A stretch of 64,000 nt of DNA from Anaerosalibacter bizertensis (GCF_009696605.1 NZ_VULR01000003.1:119387-183386); one strand, 5' to 3'; counted from the first letter of the stretch, positions 1 through 10,198 are shown. The notes: generated by a model from the letters alone, not told the origin. Program-made: numbers and translations.

Positions 1-94
1 TATAAAGTTAAAGAAAATTGAGTAATGAGTATTGGTATTTGGCGGGAGTCATTTTACCAATTTTTTTGTATAAAGAAATATAAAGGGGGTAAAT

Positions 95-108
95 AGCCTG
101 CTAAGGCT
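95..108 (+). promoter_or_regulatory. Small hairpin between SD and start codon of the activator gene
   Basis: The best SD (AGGGGG, 84-89) is 27 nt before the ATG at 117, too far for normal use. A perfect 5-bp stem AGCCT/AGGCT with a GCTA loop lies between them. Folding it out would leave about 13 nt of linear spacing. A weaker AAGG at 103-106 is the alternative SD and lies inside the stem. The functional reading is inference. Confidence 0.4.
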
Positions 109-116
109 GTGTATCT

Positions 117-3100
117 ATGAAAAAATTATACTTAGGATTAGATGTAGGTTCAACAACAGTCAAATTAGTGGTTTTAAACGAAAATTTTAAAATACTTTAT
201 AGTAATTATAAGAGACATTTTTCCGATATAAAGAGCAGTGTAAAAGGACTTATATTAGAAGCTTATAGTAAATTTAAGAATGAAAAAATTAGCATAATGG
301 TAACTGGCTCAGGAGGGTTGTCTGTAAACAAATGGCTTCAAATTCCTTTTATTCAAGAAGTGGTAGCCTCTACAACTGCTATTAGAAAATTCATACCTAG
401 AACTGATGTAGTTATAGAATTAGGTGGGGAAGATGCAAAGATAATATATTTTGATGGTGGAATAGATCAAAGGATGAATAGTATCTGTGCTGGAGGAACA
501 GGAGCTTTTATTGATCAGATGGCTTCCTTACTTCAAACAGATGCAGGAGGATTAAATGAACTTTCTAAAGGTTATAAAGCTATATATCCAATAGCTTCTA
601 GATGTGGAGTATTTGCAAAGACCGATGTTCAGGCTTTAATAAATCAGGGAGCTTCTAAAGAAGATATTGCAGCTAGTGTATTTCAATCTGTTGTAAATCA
701 AACTATAACTACCCTTGCTTGTGGAAGACCTATAAAAGGAAATGTTGCTTTTCTAGGAGGACCATTACATTTTCTATCGGGACTTAGAGAAAGATTTATA
801 GAGACCCTAAAGTTAAAAGATCATGAAATAATATATCCTGAAAATTCTCAACTATTTGTAGCTATAGGTGCTGCTATAGCTTCAGCAGATGAAGATAGTA
901 TTACATTTGAGGAGTTGAAGAATAGATTTGTACATTTAGATAGACCTATTGATACAGATGTAAAAAGAATCAGACCTTTATTTAAGAGTGAAGATGAGCT
1001 TATGGAGTTTAGAAAAAAACACAGGACTCATAAGCTTGTTGAAAAGGATATAAGGAATTTTAAAGGAAGATGTTTTCTAGGCATTGATGCAGGGTCAACT
1101 ACTACTAAAGTAGTCCTTATTGATGAAAATAAAAATATACTGTATTCATATTATGGAAATAATAAAGGGAAACCTTTAGATTTAGTTGTACAAATTCTAG
1201 AGGAAATATATTCACTGCTACCTAAAGAAGCCACTATTAGTTATTCTGCTGCAACTGGATATGGTGAAGAACTTATAAAGGCAGCATTAAATGTAGATGA
1301 AGGAGAAGTTGAAACTATAGCCCACTATAAGGCTGCAGATTATTTCCTTCCTGGAGTAGATTTTATTCTTGATATTGGTGGCCAGGATATGAAATGTATG
1401 AGAATAAAAGATGGTGTTATAGAAAGTATACTGCTCAATGAAGCATGTTCCTCTGGATGTGGTTCTTTTATTGAAACCTTTGCCCATTCAGTAAATATGA
1501 GTGCTGAAGAATTTTTAAATGAAGGTCTTATGGCTGAAAATCCTGTAGATTTAGGTTCAAGATGTACAGTATTTATGAATTCAAAGGTAAAACAAGCTCA
1601 AAAAGAAAGTGCTACAGTTGGAGATATTGCAGCAGGACTTTCCTATTCAGTCATTAGAAATGCTTTACAAAAAGTAATTAAAATAAGGGATCCGGAAGAA
1701 ATGGGAGAAAAAATAGTAGTTCAAGGAGGAACTTTTTATAGTGATGCTATTTTAAGAAGCTTTGAATTGGTTTCAGGTAGAGTTGCAGTAAGGCCAGATG
1801 AACCAGGGCTTATGGGAGCTTTAGGAGCAGCTTTAATAGCAAAAGAGCGTTTTGAGCCAAAATCTAAATCATCTTTGTTAAGTAGAGAAAATTTAAAGAG
1901 TTTTTCTTATGATACAAAGATGAGAAGGTGTGGTGGGTGCGGAAATAATTGTTTATTAACTATAAATATGTTTTCAGACGGAAATAGATATATTACAGGG
2001 AATAGATGTGAAAAAGGGGCAGGATTAACTAAAAAGAAAAAGGATATTCCTAATTTATATGATTATAAATATAAGAGAACATTTAATTATGAACCATTAA
2101 CTAAGGATGAAGCAAGAAAAGGAACTATAGGGATTCCCAGAGTTCTTAATATGTATGAAAACTATCCATTTTGGTTTACATTTTTCACAAAATTAGGATA
2201 TAGAGTAGAACTGTCAGATCATTCAACAAGAGAATTATATGAAAAAGGGATAGGAAGTATACCAAGTGAAACTGTTTGTTATCCTGCTAAACTAGTTCAT
2301 GGTCACATTATGAATCTAATAAAAAAGGGAGTAAAAATTATATTTTATCCTAGTGTATTTTATGAGCAAAAGGAAGATCATGAGTCAAATAATCATCTAA
2401 ACTGTCCAGTTGTAACTTCTTATCCAGAAGTTATTAAACATAATATAGATGAGATATATGAAGAAAATATTACTTTTTTAAATCCATTTTTAACTTTTGA
2501 TGATAAAGAAGGACTTAAGAAAATTCTTAAAAAAGAGCTAAAATCTTTATCAATATCTAAAAAGGATATTGATAAAGCAGTTGAAAGTGCTTGGCATGAA
2601 AGAGAAAGATATAGGAAAGATATACAGAGAAAAGGTGAAGAGGTTATTCAATATCTAAAGAAGAATAATATGAAAGGAATAGTCCTTTCAGGACGTCCAT
2701 ACCATATTGATCCAGAAATAAATCATGGTATTCCAAATTTAGTTACTTCACTTGGAATGGCCGTCCTTACAGAAGATTCGATTTCACATCTTGAAGATGT
2801 AGAGAGGCCATTGCGAGTAGTAGATCAATGGACATACCACTCTAGGCTTTATAGGGCTGCTAGTTTTGTAGCTAAAAGTGAGAATTTAGAATTAGTACAG
2901 CTTAATTCATTTGGATGTGGTTTAGACGCGGTAACTACGGATCAAGTTCAGGAAATATTGGAAAACTATGAAAAAATATATACCGTTCTTAAGATAGACG
3001 AAGTAAGCAATCTTGGAGCAGCAAAGATAAGATTACGTTCTTTAAATGCAGCAATAGAAGAAAGAGAGAAGGTTAATTTTAAGCCTGTTAGAACAGGAGA

Positions 3101-4397
3101 ACCTCTTGAAAGGATAGTATTTACAAAAGAAATGAGAGAAAACCATACTATTCTTGTTCCACAAATGGCACCAATCCATTTTAAACTTATAGAAGAAGCA
3201 GTAAATACTTGTGGATATAATATTGAAATATTACCTTCAGTAGATAAAGAAGCTATAAATGAAGGACTAAAGTATGTAAACAATGATGCTTGTTATCCCT
3301 CTATTATAGTAGTTGGACAATTTTTAAATGCATTAAAATCTGGAAAATATGATTTGAATAATACATCAGTTTTAATGAGCCAAACAGGAGGGGTTTGTAG
3401 GGCTTCAAATTATATAGGATTTATAAGAAAGGCATTTAAGGATGCAGGATTTGGACATATTCCAGTTATAAGTGTGAATCCTTATGGTATGGAATCAAAT
3501 CCAGGCTTTACTTATTCTATGGAATTAGCTAGGAAGTCAATTATGGCCGTAATGTATGGAGATCTTCTTATGAGAGTTCTCTATAGAATTAGACCTTATG
3601 AAAAGATTAAAGGATCTACAAATATGTTATTTGAAAAATGGATGGATAAATGTATTGAGGCAGTAAAAGTTGGAGATAAGAAAGAATTTAAAGAAAATGT
3701 ACAGGGAATAGTTAAAGATTTCGATGAGTTAGAAATAAAAGATGTAAAAAAACCAAAAGTAGGAATAGTAGGAGAAATACTTGTAAAATATCATCCTACA
3801 GCAAATAATGATATTGTAGAAGTGCTTGAAAGTGAAGGAGCAGAAGTAGTAGTATCAGATTTAACTGACTTCCTAATGTATTGTGCGTACAATGAAACAT
3901 TTAAATTTAAACAATTATCAAAATCAAGATTGAATAAGTTCGTAGGAGATATGGCTATACTTTATATGGAACACTATAGAAAGCCATTGAAAAAAGCATT
4001 AAATAACAGTAAAAGGTTTAGTTCCCCACTGAAGGTTCAGAAATTGGCAGAGCTAGTTACTCCAATGATTTCAGTAGGAAACCAGGCAGGAGAAGGATGG
4101 TTATTAACTGCAGAGATGATAGAGTTAATAGAAAATGGAGCTGAAAATATAATATGTGTACAGCCTTTTGGTTGTCTTCCAAACCATGTTACTGGAAAAG
4201 GTATGATTAAATCAGTAAAAGAAAAATATCCAAAAGCAAATATTGTTGCAATAGATTATGACCCTGGTGCAAGCGAAGTAAATCAATTAAATAGGTTAAA
4301 ACTAATGTTATCAGCAGCCTATGATAATCTTGAAGAAAAAGAAGGACAAGGAAAACAGTATGAAGAAATATTAGAGAGTTCTTTTGATTCAATTTAA
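117..4397 (+). CDS. 2-hydroxyacyl-CoA dehydratase activator-like protein (tandem BcrA/BadF ATPase, DUF2229, dehydratase-like region)
   Basis: This 1426-residue protein starts with two ASKHA-fold ATPase domains of the BadF/BadG/BcrA/BcrD family. Their phosphate-binding signatures are [10 protein letters not shown] near residue 7 and [10 protein letters not shown] near residue 321. Each is followed by the family's cysteine region ([16 protein letters not shown]). A cysteine patch CGGCGNNC sits near residue 603, before a long DUF2229/HgdB-like C-terminal half. In the small HgdC activators one such domain carries a [4Fe-4S] cluster and drives ATP-dependent electron transfer to a dehydratase. These long fused forms are common in Clostridia, but their substrate is not established. 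It stands alone, ending at a strong bidirectional terminator. The family call is secure; the reaction is not. Confidence 0.9.
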   Translation: MKKLYLGLDVGSTTVKLVVLNENFKILYSNYKRHFSDIKSSVKGLILEAYSKFKNEKISIMVTGSGGLSVNKWLQIPFIQEVVASTTAIRKFIPRTDVVIELGGEDAKIIYFDGGIDQRMNSICAGGTGAFIDQMASLLQTDAGGLNELSKGYKAIYPIASRCGVFAKTDVQALINQGASKEDIAASVFQSVVNQTITTLACGRPIKGNVAFLGGPLHFLSGLRERFIETLKLKDHEIIYPENSQLFVAIGAAIASADEDSITFEELKNRFVHLDRPIDTDVKRIRPLFKSEDELMEFRKKHRTHKLVEKDIRNFKGRCFLGIDAGSTTTKVVLIDENKNILYSYYGNNKGKPLDLVVQILEEIYSLLPKEATISYSAATGYGEELIKAALNVDEGEVETIAHYKAADYFLPGVDFILDIGGQDMKCMRIKDGVIESILLNEACSSGCGSFIETFAHSVNMSAEEFLNEGLMAENPVDLGSRCTVFMNSKVKQAQKESATVGDIAAGLSYSVIRNALQKVIKIRDPEEMGEKIVVQGGTFYSDAILRSFELVSGRVAVRPDEPGLMGALGAALIAKERFEPKSKSSLLSRENLKSFSYDTKMRRCGGCGNNCLLTINMFSDGNRYITGNRCEKGAGLTKKKKDIPNLYDYKYKRTFNYEPLTKDEARKGTIGIPRVLNMYENYPFWFTFFTKLGYRVELSDHSTRELYEKGIGSIPSETVCYPAKLVHGHIMNLIKKGVKIIFYPSVFYEQKEDHESNNHLNCPVVTSYPEVIKHNIDEIYEENITFLNPFLTFDDKEGLKKILKKELKSLSISKKDIDKAVESAWHERERYRKDIQRKGEEVIQYLKKNNMKGIVLSGRPYHIDPEINHGIPNLVTSLGMAVLTEDSISHLEDVERPLRVVDQWTYHSRLYRAASFVAKSENLELVQLNSFGCGLDAVTTDQVQEILENYEKIYTVLKIDEVSNLGAAKIRLRSLNAAIEEREKVNFKPVRTGEPLERIVFTKEMRENHTILVPQMAPIHFKLIEEAVNTCGYNIEILPSVDKEAINEGLKYVNNDACYPSIIVVGQFLNALKSGKYDLNNTSVLMSQTGGVCRASNYIGFIRKAFKDAGFGHIPVISVNPYGMESNPGFTYSMELARKSIMAVMYGDLLMRVLYRIRPYEKIKGSTNMLFEKWMDKCIEAVKVGDKKEFKENVQGIVKDFDELEIKDVKKPKVGIVGEILVKYHPTANNDIVEVLESEGAEVVVSDLTDFLMYCAYNETFKFKQLSKSRLNKFVGDMAILYMEHYRKPLKKALNNSKRFSSPLKVQKLAELVTPMISVGNQAGEGWLLTAEMIELIENGAENIICVQPFGCLPNHVTGKGMIKSVKEKYPKANIVAIDYDPGASEVNQLNRLKLMLSAAYDNLEEKEGQGKQYEEILESSFDSI

Positions 4398-4411
4398 AGT
4401 TTAATATATTT

Positions 4412-4450
4412 TTAAGACTGGAATGCTAAGATTTAGTATTCCAGTCTTAA
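4412..4450. terminator. Bidirectional intrinsic terminator
   Basis: Arms TTAAGACTGGAAT and ATTCCAGTCTTAA are perfect complements, extended inward by CTAA/TTAG around a GAT loop. It lies between two convergent genes, the activator and the aldehyde dehydrogenase, with T-rich sequence on both sides. It probably ends both transcripts. Confidence 0.85.
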
Positions 4451-4455
4451 TTTTA

Positions 4456-5820
4456 TTATTTCAAAAACTTTTTTACAATATTTAGTTTGTTACCATAAGG
4501 AGGGTATCTAAAATTAGGATCGATTATATTACTTTTTTCTAGAATGCTTTTATAATGGGTAAAAGTGTCAAAACTTTTTTTACCATGATAAGAACCCATA
4601 CCACTTGTGCCTACTCCTCCAAAAGGAAGATATGGGCTTGAAAGGTGCATTATAGTATCATTTATACATCCGCCGCCAAATGAAATACCATTTATAATTT
4701 TTTCAGCATTTTCCTTATCATTAGAGAAAAAATAAAGGGCTAGTGGTTTTGGATGAGAATTTACTATGTCTATAACCTCGTTTAATTCTTCGTATTCTAA
4801 AATAGGGAGTATGGGACCAAATATTTCTTCACCCATTATTGGATCATCCCAATTTACATTGTTCATTAAAGTAGGAGAAATATAAAGAGAGTCTTTATCA
4901 TAATCTCCTCCATATATTATTTTATTATTATCTAATAGTTTAATAAGTCTATTAAATTGTCTTTCGTTTATTATCTTTGTATATTCTTCGCTATGTAGTG
5001 GATTTTCTCCATAAAATGTTTTTATGTAGTAAATTATATTATTTATCATTTCGTTCTTAACATTTTTATGAATGAACATATAATCAGGAGCAACACAAGT
5101 TTGACCAGAATTCAAGAATTTCCCCCAAACAATTCTCTTTGCAGATAAATTTAAATTTGCTTTACCATCTACTATACATGGACTTTTTCCTCCTAATTCC
5201 AATGTAACAGGGGTCAAATATTTTGAGGCTTTTTTCATTACTATTTTTCCAACGGGAACACTTCCTGTATAGAAAATATAATCAAAATTTTCGTCTAAAA
5301 GCTTTTTTCCTCTTTCTCCAGTGATAACATGAATATAACCAGTATCAAAATTTTCATTTATAATTTCTTCTATTATTTTACTAGTATAATAAGAGGTGCT
5401 AGAAGGTTTAAGTATAACTGTATTACCTGCAGCTATACTCCCAATTAAAGGTACAATAGATAATTGAAAAGGGTAATTCCAAGGTGATAATATCAAAGTA
5501 TTTCCATAGGGTTCAGGATATATATAGCTACTAGATTTAAAATTAGTTATGGGAGTTTTAACTTTTTTAGGTTTAGCCCACTTTTTTAAATGTTTAGTTA
5601 TAAAGCTTATTTCGCTCAATACTATGCCTAATTCTGTTGAATAAGATTCAAAATTTGATTTGCCTAAATCTTTTTTCAATGCTTCCATTATATATTGTTC
5701 ATTTTTTTCAATGTTTTTTTTCAATTTATTTAAATTTTCTATTCTAAATTTAATATCTTTAGTTTTTCCAGATTTGAAAAATTCTTTTTGTTTTTTTAAA
5801 GTATCTTTATTATAATACAT
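4456..5820 (-). CDS. NAD(P)-dependent aldehyde dehydrogenase (YwdH/class 3-like)
   Basis: The protein oxidises an aldehyde to the acid with NAD(P)+. The longest frame begins at a GTG (5829) that overlaps the SD AAGGAGT. The ATG at 5820 is properly spaced and gives 454 residues. In the longer-frame numbering the general base is Glu211 (ELGGK) and the nucleophile Cys245 (SGQTC). SPWNYPFQL and the GSVPVG cofactor loop are also present. The length (about 455) and a C-terminal GSYHGKKSFDTF stretch fit the short class 3/YwdH group that acts on medium or long aliphatic aldehydes. The substrate cannot be read from sequence. A TATAAT -10 lies at 5855-5860 on this strand, without a good -35. Confidence 0.9.
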   Translation of the reverse strand: MYYNKDTLKKQKEFFKSGKTKDIKFRIENLNKLKKNIEKNEQYIMEALKKDLGKSNFESYSTELGIVLSEISFITKHLKKWAKPKKVKTPITNFKSSSYIYPEPYGNTLILSPWNYPFQLSIVPLIGSIAAGNTVILKPSSTSYYTSKIIEEIINENFDTGYIHVITGERGKKLLDENFDYIFYTGSVPVGKIVMKKASKYLTPVTLELGGKSPCIVDGKANLNLSAKRIVWGKFLNSGQTCVAPDYMFIHKNVKNEMINNIIYYIKTFYGENPLHSEEYTKIINERQFNRLIKLLDNNKIIYGGDYDKDSLYISPTLMNNVNWDDPIMGEEIFGPILPILEYEELNEVIDIVNSHPKPLALYFFSNDKENAEKIINGISFGGGCINDTIMHLSSPYLPFGGVGTSGMGSYHGKKSFDTFTHYKSILEKSNIIDPNFRYPPYGNKLNIVKKFLK

Positions 5821-6084
5821 AAAATTCACTCCTTAAGTTTATATACCTATTTTAATTATACCTTTAAATGAAAGTAATCAAAACTAATTTATAAAGTATA
5901 AGGGATTTTTTAACATAAAACCATTTTTGTAACTACTTTTAAAATAGTATTTGATATATTTATAATGAATTAAAAAATTAAAATGGTGCTAGAGTCCAAT
6001 AAAAAACTAAAACGATGCAAAAAATTTCTATATAATGTATAATAAAGAAGGAATGAAATTATAAATAATGAAAGAGGTAATGGT

Positions 6085-7047
6085 ATGAAAAAAAAGAAAT
6101 ATTTGTTTTTGATTCTTGGCTTAATAATAATAATATTTGTTTCCAGTTGTACCTCTAAAAATAGCATTGTAAGCAAAGAAGATTCTAGCGAAAAAACCAA
6201 AGAAGAGTTAAAAGAGTCTAAAAAAGAAAAGCAAGAAAAAGTTATGATAGAGTTTAAAGCTTTAATATCGGAGAATAAAGAACCTTATCAAGTTATAGAA
6301 TTTATCGATGAAAACATTGAGAAAGTTTCCAAAAAAGAGTCAGTAGAAATGCTGGAAGATTTTGAAAAACTACAAGAAAGCTATATTGATTTATATACCG
6401 ATGAATTAAGTAAAGAAAACAGACAAAATATTTTATCTCAAACATATTCAAATTCTGAAATTGATCCTAATAAAATAGAAGAGATAAAAGACGATGAGTT
6501 GAAAGAACTAGTTTCTAAGATAGTAAAGGGAAGATATAAATTGGTTGAAAAAGAGGGTTCTTATTGTCCAGTAATTAACTATGTAAGTTTTAAAGATTAT
6601 GAAAAATTTCTATCAGATGAATTAAAAGAGTATTTGAATATTAAAATAATAGAATCTGAAGCACCTGCTATTTTAGATGGCAAAATAGCTATAACTTGGG
6701 ATGAGTTAGGAAGTAGATTAATAAGAATAGAGAAATATTTAACAAAATATGAAGAAGGAATAAAGGATGAAGAATTAACAAGGTTATATAGTGAATATCT
6801 ACTTATGTATATATCAGGTTCAAAAAATACTCCTATATACAATGATGAAAACAAGAAAATATCTAAGGAAATACTTGATGCTTATAAAAAAATGGCTTCT
6901 AACAATAAGAAGACAATTACAGGAGAAATTATAAGGGAATATTCACAGCTAATAGAGGATAATGATTATTTAGTAGATGATACGGTAACATCTAGATTGT
7001 TAGAAGTATACAATGAAGCTATAGGAAGACTTGAAGAAAATAAATAA
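6085..7047 (+). CDS. Putative lipoprotein of unknown function
   Basis: I do not recognise a family. The 320-residue product begins with a lipoprotein signal: KKKK, a hydrophobic run, then the lipobox VSSC with Cys at about residue 22. A Lys/Glu/Ser-rich linker follows, and then a largely helical, charged domain rich in Glu and Lys. It would be acylated and anchored outside the membrane. The SD is GAAAGAGGT ending 8 nt before the ATG, and a TATAAT lies at 6031-6036. It is a single-gene unit with its own terminator. Confidence 0.75.
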   Translation: MKKKKYLFLILGLIIIIFVSSCTSKNSIVSKEDSSEKTKEELKESKKEKQEKVMIEFKALISENKEPYQVIEFIDENIEKVSKKESVEMLEDFEKLQESYIDLYTDELSKENRQNILSQTYSNSEIDPNKIEEIKDDELKELVSKIVKGRYKLVEKEGSYCPVINYVSFKDYEKFLSDELKEYLNIKIIESEAPAILDGKIAITWDELGSRLIRIEKYLTKYEEGIKDEELTRLYSEYLLMYISGSKNTPIYNDENKKISKEILDAYKKMASNNKKTITGEIIREYSQLIEDNDYLVDDTVTSRLLEVYNEAIGRLEENK

Positions 7048-7057
7048 GCCCACCACT

Positions 7058-7104
7058 GGCATAGTTCTGAAACCCCTTCAATAAATAGGAACTATGCCTA
7101 TTTT
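7058..7104 (+). terminator. Terminator of the lipoprotein gene
   Basis: GGCATAGTTC (7058-7067) pairs with GAACTATGCC (7089-7098) and is followed by TATTTTATT. The 21-nt loop is long but the 10-bp stem is perfect. Confidence 0.65.
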
Positions 7105-7120
7105 ATTGATATGGAACAAT

Positions 7121-7151
7121 TTGATTAATCTGCAATACTATGGTATATAAT
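7121..7151 (+). promoter_or_regulatory. Promoter of the DJ-1/PfpI gene
   Basis: TTGATT (7121-7126) and TATAAT (7146-7151) are separated by 19 bp, slightly long for a sigma-A promoter. The implied start near 7158 gives a leader of about 80 nt that contains the hairpin listed next. Confidence 0.5.
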
Positions 7152-7171
7152 AATTAAATAAGAATTTACAG

Positions 7172-7208
7172 TCCTAAATTTATACATAAAGAAATTTGGG
7201 ATTTTTTT
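7172..7208 (+). terminator. Attenuator-like terminator in the DJ-1 leader
   Basis: TCCTAAATTT (7172-7181) pairs with AAATTTGGGA (7192-7201), with one G-U pair, and runs straight into seven T. It sits after the promoter and before the SD, so it could end transcription prematurely. No known riboswitch aptamer is recognisable in the short leader. Confidence 0.55.
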
Positions 7209-7237
7209 ATAAAAATATGTTTAAAGGAGGGGTTTTT

Positions 7238-7810
7238 TTGAAAAAAGTATTGCTTATGTTAGCCGAAGGGTTTGAAGAGGTTGAAGCTCTTACAGTAGTA
7301 GATTATTTAAGAAGAAAAGATATAGAATGTGATACTTGTTCTATTACTGAGGAGAAGAAGGTAGAAGGTGCTCATAGAATAGTAGTAGAAGCTGACAAAT
7401 GTTTAAAAGATATAAGTGATAAAGATTATGATGGAATAATTCTTCCAGGAGGACTTCCAGGGGCTACAAATTTAAGAGATGATGATAGGGTTATAGAACT
7501 AATAAAAGAGTTTAATAAAAGTAAAAAATTAATTGCAGCAATATGTGCAGCACCAATTGTGCTGGAAAGAGCTAAAGTTATAGGTGGGAAAGATGTAACT
7601 TCTTATCCGGGAACAGAAAATGAGCTCACAAGTGGAAATTATAAAGAGGATTTAGTGGTAAGAGATGGACATATTATAACAGCAAGAGGTCCTGCTGTAG
7701 CTGTATATTTTGCTCTAGAAATAGTATCTTATTTTTTAGGGGAAGATATAAAAGAGGATTTAGGGAAAGAAATACTACTAGATATGGTTGAAAATAAAGT
7801 AAAAAAATAA
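7238..7810 (+). CDS. DJ-1/PfpI family protein (glutamine amidotransferase-like)
   Basis: The family comprises small alpha/beta proteins with a nucleophilic cysteine: protein/nucleotide deglycase-like, chaperone or amidase. The start is taken as TTG at 7238, because AGGAGG (7225-7230) stands 7 nt before it and DJ-1 homology begins with the following KKVLLMLAEGFEEVEA. That gives 190 residues, normal for the family. The frame also opens upstream at 7196, but without SD or homology. The nucleophile elbow is AAICAAP, and Glu of GFEE is the usual partner. The exact reaction is not predictable. It is transcribed alone between a leader hairpin and a strong terminator. Confidence 0.9.
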   Translation: MKKVLLMLAEGFEEVEALTVVDYLRRKDIECDTCSITEEKKVEGAHRIVVEADKCLKDISDKDYDGIILPGGLPGATNLRDDDRVIELIKEFNKSKKLIAAICAAPIVLERAKVIGGKDVTSYPGTENELTSGNYKEDLVVRDGHIITARGPAVAVYFALEIVSYFLGEDIKEDLGKEILLDMVENKVKK

Positions 7811-7816
7811 TATAAC

Positions 7817-7842
7817 AAAAAAGCGGATTTTTCCGCTTTTTT
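7817..7842 (+). terminator. Terminator of the DJ-1/PfpI gene
   Basis: AAAAAAGCGGA and TCCGCTTTTTT form a perfect 11-bp stem with a 4-nt loop, ending in a T tract. Confidence 0.9.
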
Positions 7843-7911
7843 ATCATATTGTAATAAATCTGTTAGAATAGAGCTTGTGAGTAAATACGGTGATTATCTG
7901 GGAGGCAAAAA

Positions 7912-8523
7912 ATGAAATTAGATAGGAATTTTTATAATAGGGATACTTTAGTGGTTGCTAAAGAACTATTGGGAAAGATTTTAGTACATAAAATAAATGG
8001 AAAACTATTAAGTGGAATGATTGTAGAAACAGAAGCCTATTTAGGGGTTAATGATAAAGCTGCCCATGCATATGGTGGTAGGAGGACTAAAAGAGTAGAA
8101 ACTATGTATGGCCCACCAGGTAGAGCTTATGTTTATATTATATATGGAATGTATAATTGTCTAAATACAATAACAAGGGAAGAAGGTGTTCCTCAAGGAG
8201 TTTTAATTAGAGGAATTGAACCTATCGAAGGGCTGGATTATATGGCATTAAATAGATTTAATAAACCATTAGAAGAATTGACAAAAAACCAAATAAAAAA
8301 TTTAACCAATGGTCCAGGTAAGTTATGCCAGGCCATGATGATTGACAGATCATTAGATAAAGAGGATTTATGTGGTGAAAGACTTTATATAGAGAAAGGA
8401 ATAGATAGAAATTTTGATATAGTTGAGGCTAAAAGAATAGGAATAGATTATGCAGAAGAGGCAAGGGATTTTTTATATAGATTCTATATTGAAGGGAATC
8501 CTAATGTATCCAAGTTTAAATAA
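7912..8523 (+). CDS. mpg: 3-methyladenine DNA glycosylase (AAG/MPG family)
   Basis: This monofunctional base-excision glycosylase removes alkylated and deaminated purines from DNA. The 203 residues match the family's usual length. Visible signatures include the catalytic region [10 protein letters not shown] (Glu activates water), the intercalating loop stretch [12 protein letters not shown], and NGPGKLCQA. The SD GGGAGGC precedes the ATG by 5 nt. The next gene follows after 56 nt, so co-transcription with the PII-like gene is possible but has no functional logic. Confidence 0.93.
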   Translation: MKLDRNFYNRDTLVVAKELLGKILVHKINGKLLSGMIVETEAYLGVNDKAAHAYGGRRTKRVETMYGPPGRAYVYIIYGMYNCLNTITREEGVPQGVLIRGIEPIEGLDYMALNRFNKPLEELTKNQIKNLTNGPGKLCQAMMIDRSLDKEDLCGERLYIEKGIDRNFDIVEAKRIGIDYAEEARDFLYRFYIEGNPNVSKFK

Positions 8524-8579
8524 GTATTTGAAAAAGAATTTTTATAGGAATATAATAAAAAAGAAGGAGGGATAGGAAT

Positions 8580-8921
8580 ATGGAAGTATTAGTAATTGTA
8601 TTAAACAAGATAGATTTATTAGAGGATTTAATGGTGGAATTTAAGAACAATGACATAAGAGGGGCAACTATTATAGATAGTATGGGAATGATTAGGGTTC
8701 TTGCAGATGAACATCCAGAAGATTTACCACTATTTGGTTCTCTGAAAATGATGCTCAATGAAAATAGACCTTTTAACAAAACTATATTTACAGTATTAAA
8801 TAGCGAAAAAATACCTATTGCAATGGATTGTGTTAAGAAAACTGTAGGGGATTTAAATAAAAATGGAGTAGGTATAATGTTTACTATTCCAGTAAATATA
8901 ACAGAAGGAATATTAAAGTAA
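8580..8921 (+). CDS. PII-like small regulatory protein next to a cation/proton antiporter
   Basis: This 113-residue protein has the look of a PII/CutA ferredoxin-like fold: beta strand VLVIVLNKI, helix, GATIIDSMG, a variable loop region and the late strand GVGIMFTIPV. The same late pattern (GTGIIFTMHI) appears in the PII-family protein at 33969. It lacks the canonical PII T-loop sequence, so nitrogen signalling is not assumed. The SD AAGGAGG lies 10 nt before the ATG. The antiporter starts 14 nt downstream, suggesting that this protein binds or gates it in response to a small ligand. Fold assignment is by eye. Confidence 0.6.
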   Translation: MEVLVIVLNKIDLLEDLMVEFKNNDIRGATIIDSMGMIRVLADEHPEDLPLFGSLKMMLNENRPFNKTIFTVLNSEKIPIAMDCVKKTVGDLNKNGVGIMFTIPVNITEGILK

Positions 8922-8935
8922 AGGGATGATTTTAG

Positions 8936-10117
8936 ATGCACATGTTGTTTTATATAGCTATTGTACTATTTGCAGGAATGTTCTTTGCAAAGATTTTGGC
9001 AAAGTTTAAATTGCCTAATGTAACTGGATATTTAATTGCAGGCCTTATTATAGGACCTTCAATATTGGGAATTATACCAAAAGAAGGGGCTGATAAACTT
9101 TCCATTATTTCTGAGGCAGCTCTATCTTTTATAGCTTACAGCATTGGAAGTGAATTTAATATAGAAAACCTAAAAAACGTAGGCAAGGGGGTTATTGTTA
9201 TAACCATTTTTGAAGCTTTAACAGTTGTAGCTTTAGTTGATATATCTATGATTTTTATATTTAAACAACCTGTTCCTTTTAGCCTGGTACTAGGAGCAAT
9301 AGCTGCAGCAACAGCACCAGCAGCAACGCTAATGGTCATTAGACAGTATAAGGCAAAGGGACCAGTAGTAAATACACTATTGCCGGTAGTAGCTATGGAT
9401 GATGCTGTAGGAATAATAGCTTTTGGCATTTCAACTACTATTGCAAAAGCTATATTAAATAATTCTACTAATATCTCAGTATTTAAGATAATATTTATTC
9501 CACTATTAGAAATATTTTTTGCATTGCTTCTAGGTTTTATAATGGGAATTATTTTAACTTATTTATCAAAAAAAGCAAGAGGAGAAGATAGTTTACTTTC
9601 CATTATTATAGCTGTACTTTTTGCTACAACAGGTATTGCTATAAGATTTGAACTTTCTTCATTACTTGCATGTATGATGGTAGGAGCTACTTTGATCAAT
9701 ATAGATCCAAATAATAAAAGGGCTTTTACAACTGTTGAAAGATTTACTCCACCTGTTCTTATTTCATTTTTTACTATAGCTGGAGTTCAATTAGATTTAT
9801 CTATTCTTAAAGATGTAGGATTTTTAGGAATAGCCTATGTAATTATTAGGGTTGCAGGCAAGATGTTGGGAGCTTATTTAGGAGCTAGGATTTCAAAATT
9901 CCCAAGTACAGTTCAAAAATACTTGGGATATACATTAATTCCACAAGCAGGAGTGGCTATAGGACTTTCTATGGTAGCTCAAAATACATTACCAGACCCT
10001 TATGGGGTTCGAATAAGGACTATTGTTCTTGCAGGTACAGTTATATATGAACTTGTGGGGCCTATGATTACAAAAATGGCTTTAATAAAAGCAGGGGAAA
10101 TTCAAGTAGGCAAATAG
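8936..10117 (+). CDS. Cation:proton antiporter, CPA2/Kef-type membrane protein
   Basis: The 393-residue polytopic protein has about 12 hydrophobic segments and the monovalent cation:proton antiporter-2 pattern: a glycine-rich first repeat (GYLIAGLIIGPSILG) and an acidic pair in AMDDAVG. A DD pair is typical of electrogenic CPA2 exchangers, whereas ND marks electroneutral CPA1. There is no C-terminal TrkA/RCK domain, unlike KefB/KefC, so control may come from the PII-like protein encoded 14 nt upstream. The start is ATG 8936, with a second ATG two codons later. The ion (Na+, K+) is not predictable. Confidence 0.88.
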   Translation: MHMLFYIAIVLFAGMFFAKILAKFKLPNVTGYLIAGLIIGPSILGIIPKEGADKLSIISEAALSFIAYSIGSEFNIENLKNVGKGVIVITIFEALTVVALVDISMIFIFKQPVPFSLVLGAIAAATAPAATLMVIRQYKAKGPVVNTLLPVVAMDDAVGIIAFGISTTIAKAILNNSTNISVFKIIFIPLLEIFFALLLGFIMGIILTYLSKKARGEDSLLSIIIAVLFATTGIAIRFELSSLLACMMVGATLINIDPNNKRAFTTVERFTPPVLISFFTIAGVQLDLSILKDVGFLGIAYVIIRVAGKMLGAYLGARISKFPSTVQKYLGYTLIPQAGVAIGLSMVAQNTLPDPYGVRIRTIVLAGTVIYELVGPMITKMALIKAGEIQVGK

Positions 10118-10137
10118 CCTACTTAGTTTGTTTTTTG
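10104..10137 (+). terminator. Terminator of the antiporter gene
   Basis: AAGTAGGC (10104-10111) pairs with GCCTACTT (10117-10124) and is followed by TTTGTTTTTT. The antiporter stop codon lies in the loop. Confidence 0.75.
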
Positions 10138-10169
10138 GAATAATAAAAACAACAATAATATTTTTTTAA

Positions 10170-10198
10170 TTGCAAAAAAATGTTTATTCTAGTATTAT
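10170..10198 (+). promoter_or_regulatory. Promoter of the LCP gene
   Basis: TTGCAA (10170-10175), a 17-bp spacer and TATTAT (10193-10198), about 34 bp before the LCP start codon. Confidence 0.55.

Noticed and set aside
2966..3283. A 105-residue open frame antisense to the activator gene
   Set aside because: It lies wholly inside a well-supported gene, has no SD or family match, and is expected by chance in this codon usage. The same applies to the other long antisense frames (for example 8516-8941, 9136-9429, 12438-12734).
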